From contig NZ_JABEZU010000004.1 in assembly GCF_013149785.1 (NCBI RefSeq), positions 147,930-211,929 on the forward strand: a stretch of DNA of 64,000 nt. The letters run 5' to 3'. The first letter of the stretch is position 1. Each line of letters begins with the position of its first letter. Below the pieces are notes generated by a model that made no database searches, was not told the DNA's origin, and saw nothing but the letters and a program-made list of their open reading frames with translations. This DNA comes from Isoptericola halotolerans (lineage in GTDB: Bacteria; Actinomycetota; Actinomycetes; Actinomycetales; Cellulomonadaceae). Of this stretch, positions 63,999 to 64,000 are shown in pieces. The translations under genes and the position numbers were made by a program.

Positions 63999-64000
63999 CG

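Overview
The window is about 64 kb of very GC-rich DNA (third codon positions mostly G or C, many GTG starts, ATGA/GTGA gene overlaps, TANNNT -10 boxes six bases before the start codon). This points to an actinomycete. The OleB-OleC fusion, the MetP/MetS transporter pair and the general gene mix fit the order Micrococcales, possibly the Cellulomonas/Promicromonospora side; genus is inference. No rRNA, tRNA, CRISPR array, intact transposase or integrase was found.

Region by region. 1-1577: the end of an unknown gene and a FAD-dependent oxidoreductase. 1578-7660: a lower-GC defence island with four 22-bp direct repeats at its left side, a Vsr mismatch endonuclease, a cytosine-5 DNA methyltransferase, an unrecognised protein with a possible PD-(D/E)XK site (candidate restriction enzyme), a divergent DUF262/HNH protein of the GmrSD type, and at its right edge a LuxR-type regulator that has lost its receiver domain. 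7719-12143: small housekeeping and secreted genes and a divergent HxlR/Rid pair. 12326-17195: oleA-oleBC-oleD, a long-chain olefin pathway whose genes overlap by four bases. 17393-22375: threonine aldolase, an AbiEi/DUF559-like gene bracketed by two related palindromes, an SRPBCC protein, a GH3 lipoprotein and a secreted lysine-rich protein. 22517-26491: a PiT phosphate transporter behind a four-unit PHO-box-like repeat, and oligopeptidase B. 26812-33483: a branched-chain amino acid type ABC transporter (livHMGF, with livK on the opposite strand). 33658-39711: a decayed aldo/keto reductase, a cold-shock gene and a large RecB-like nuclease/helicase with a one-base frameshift. 39797-47653: an excalibur protein, a UbiB-like kinase, a small membrane exporter, a two-component system and an ECF sigma factor with its membrane partner. 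47654-52319: a polar amino acid ABC importer and MetPS. 52419-57551: an alditol-oxidase-like enzyme, an AlkZ-like winged-helix protein and a GH51 arabinofuranosidase with divergent LacI regulator. 57589-63998: a STAS protein, YbaK-type deacylase, VanY-like peptidase, the 5-oxoprolinase genes pxpA and pxpBC, and a lipoprotein.

The most unusual feature is a set of long near-perfect palindromes. One (66 bp, no loop) lies between convergent genes and has a shorter relative 1.1 kb away. Two others lie inside open reading frames without breaking them: one adds a loop to OleD, the other forms the joint between the PxpB and PxpC domains. This is the behaviour of protein-coding palindromic repeats such as the Rickettsia palindromic elements, and is the finding most worth following up together with the unclassified candidate nuclease of the defence island.
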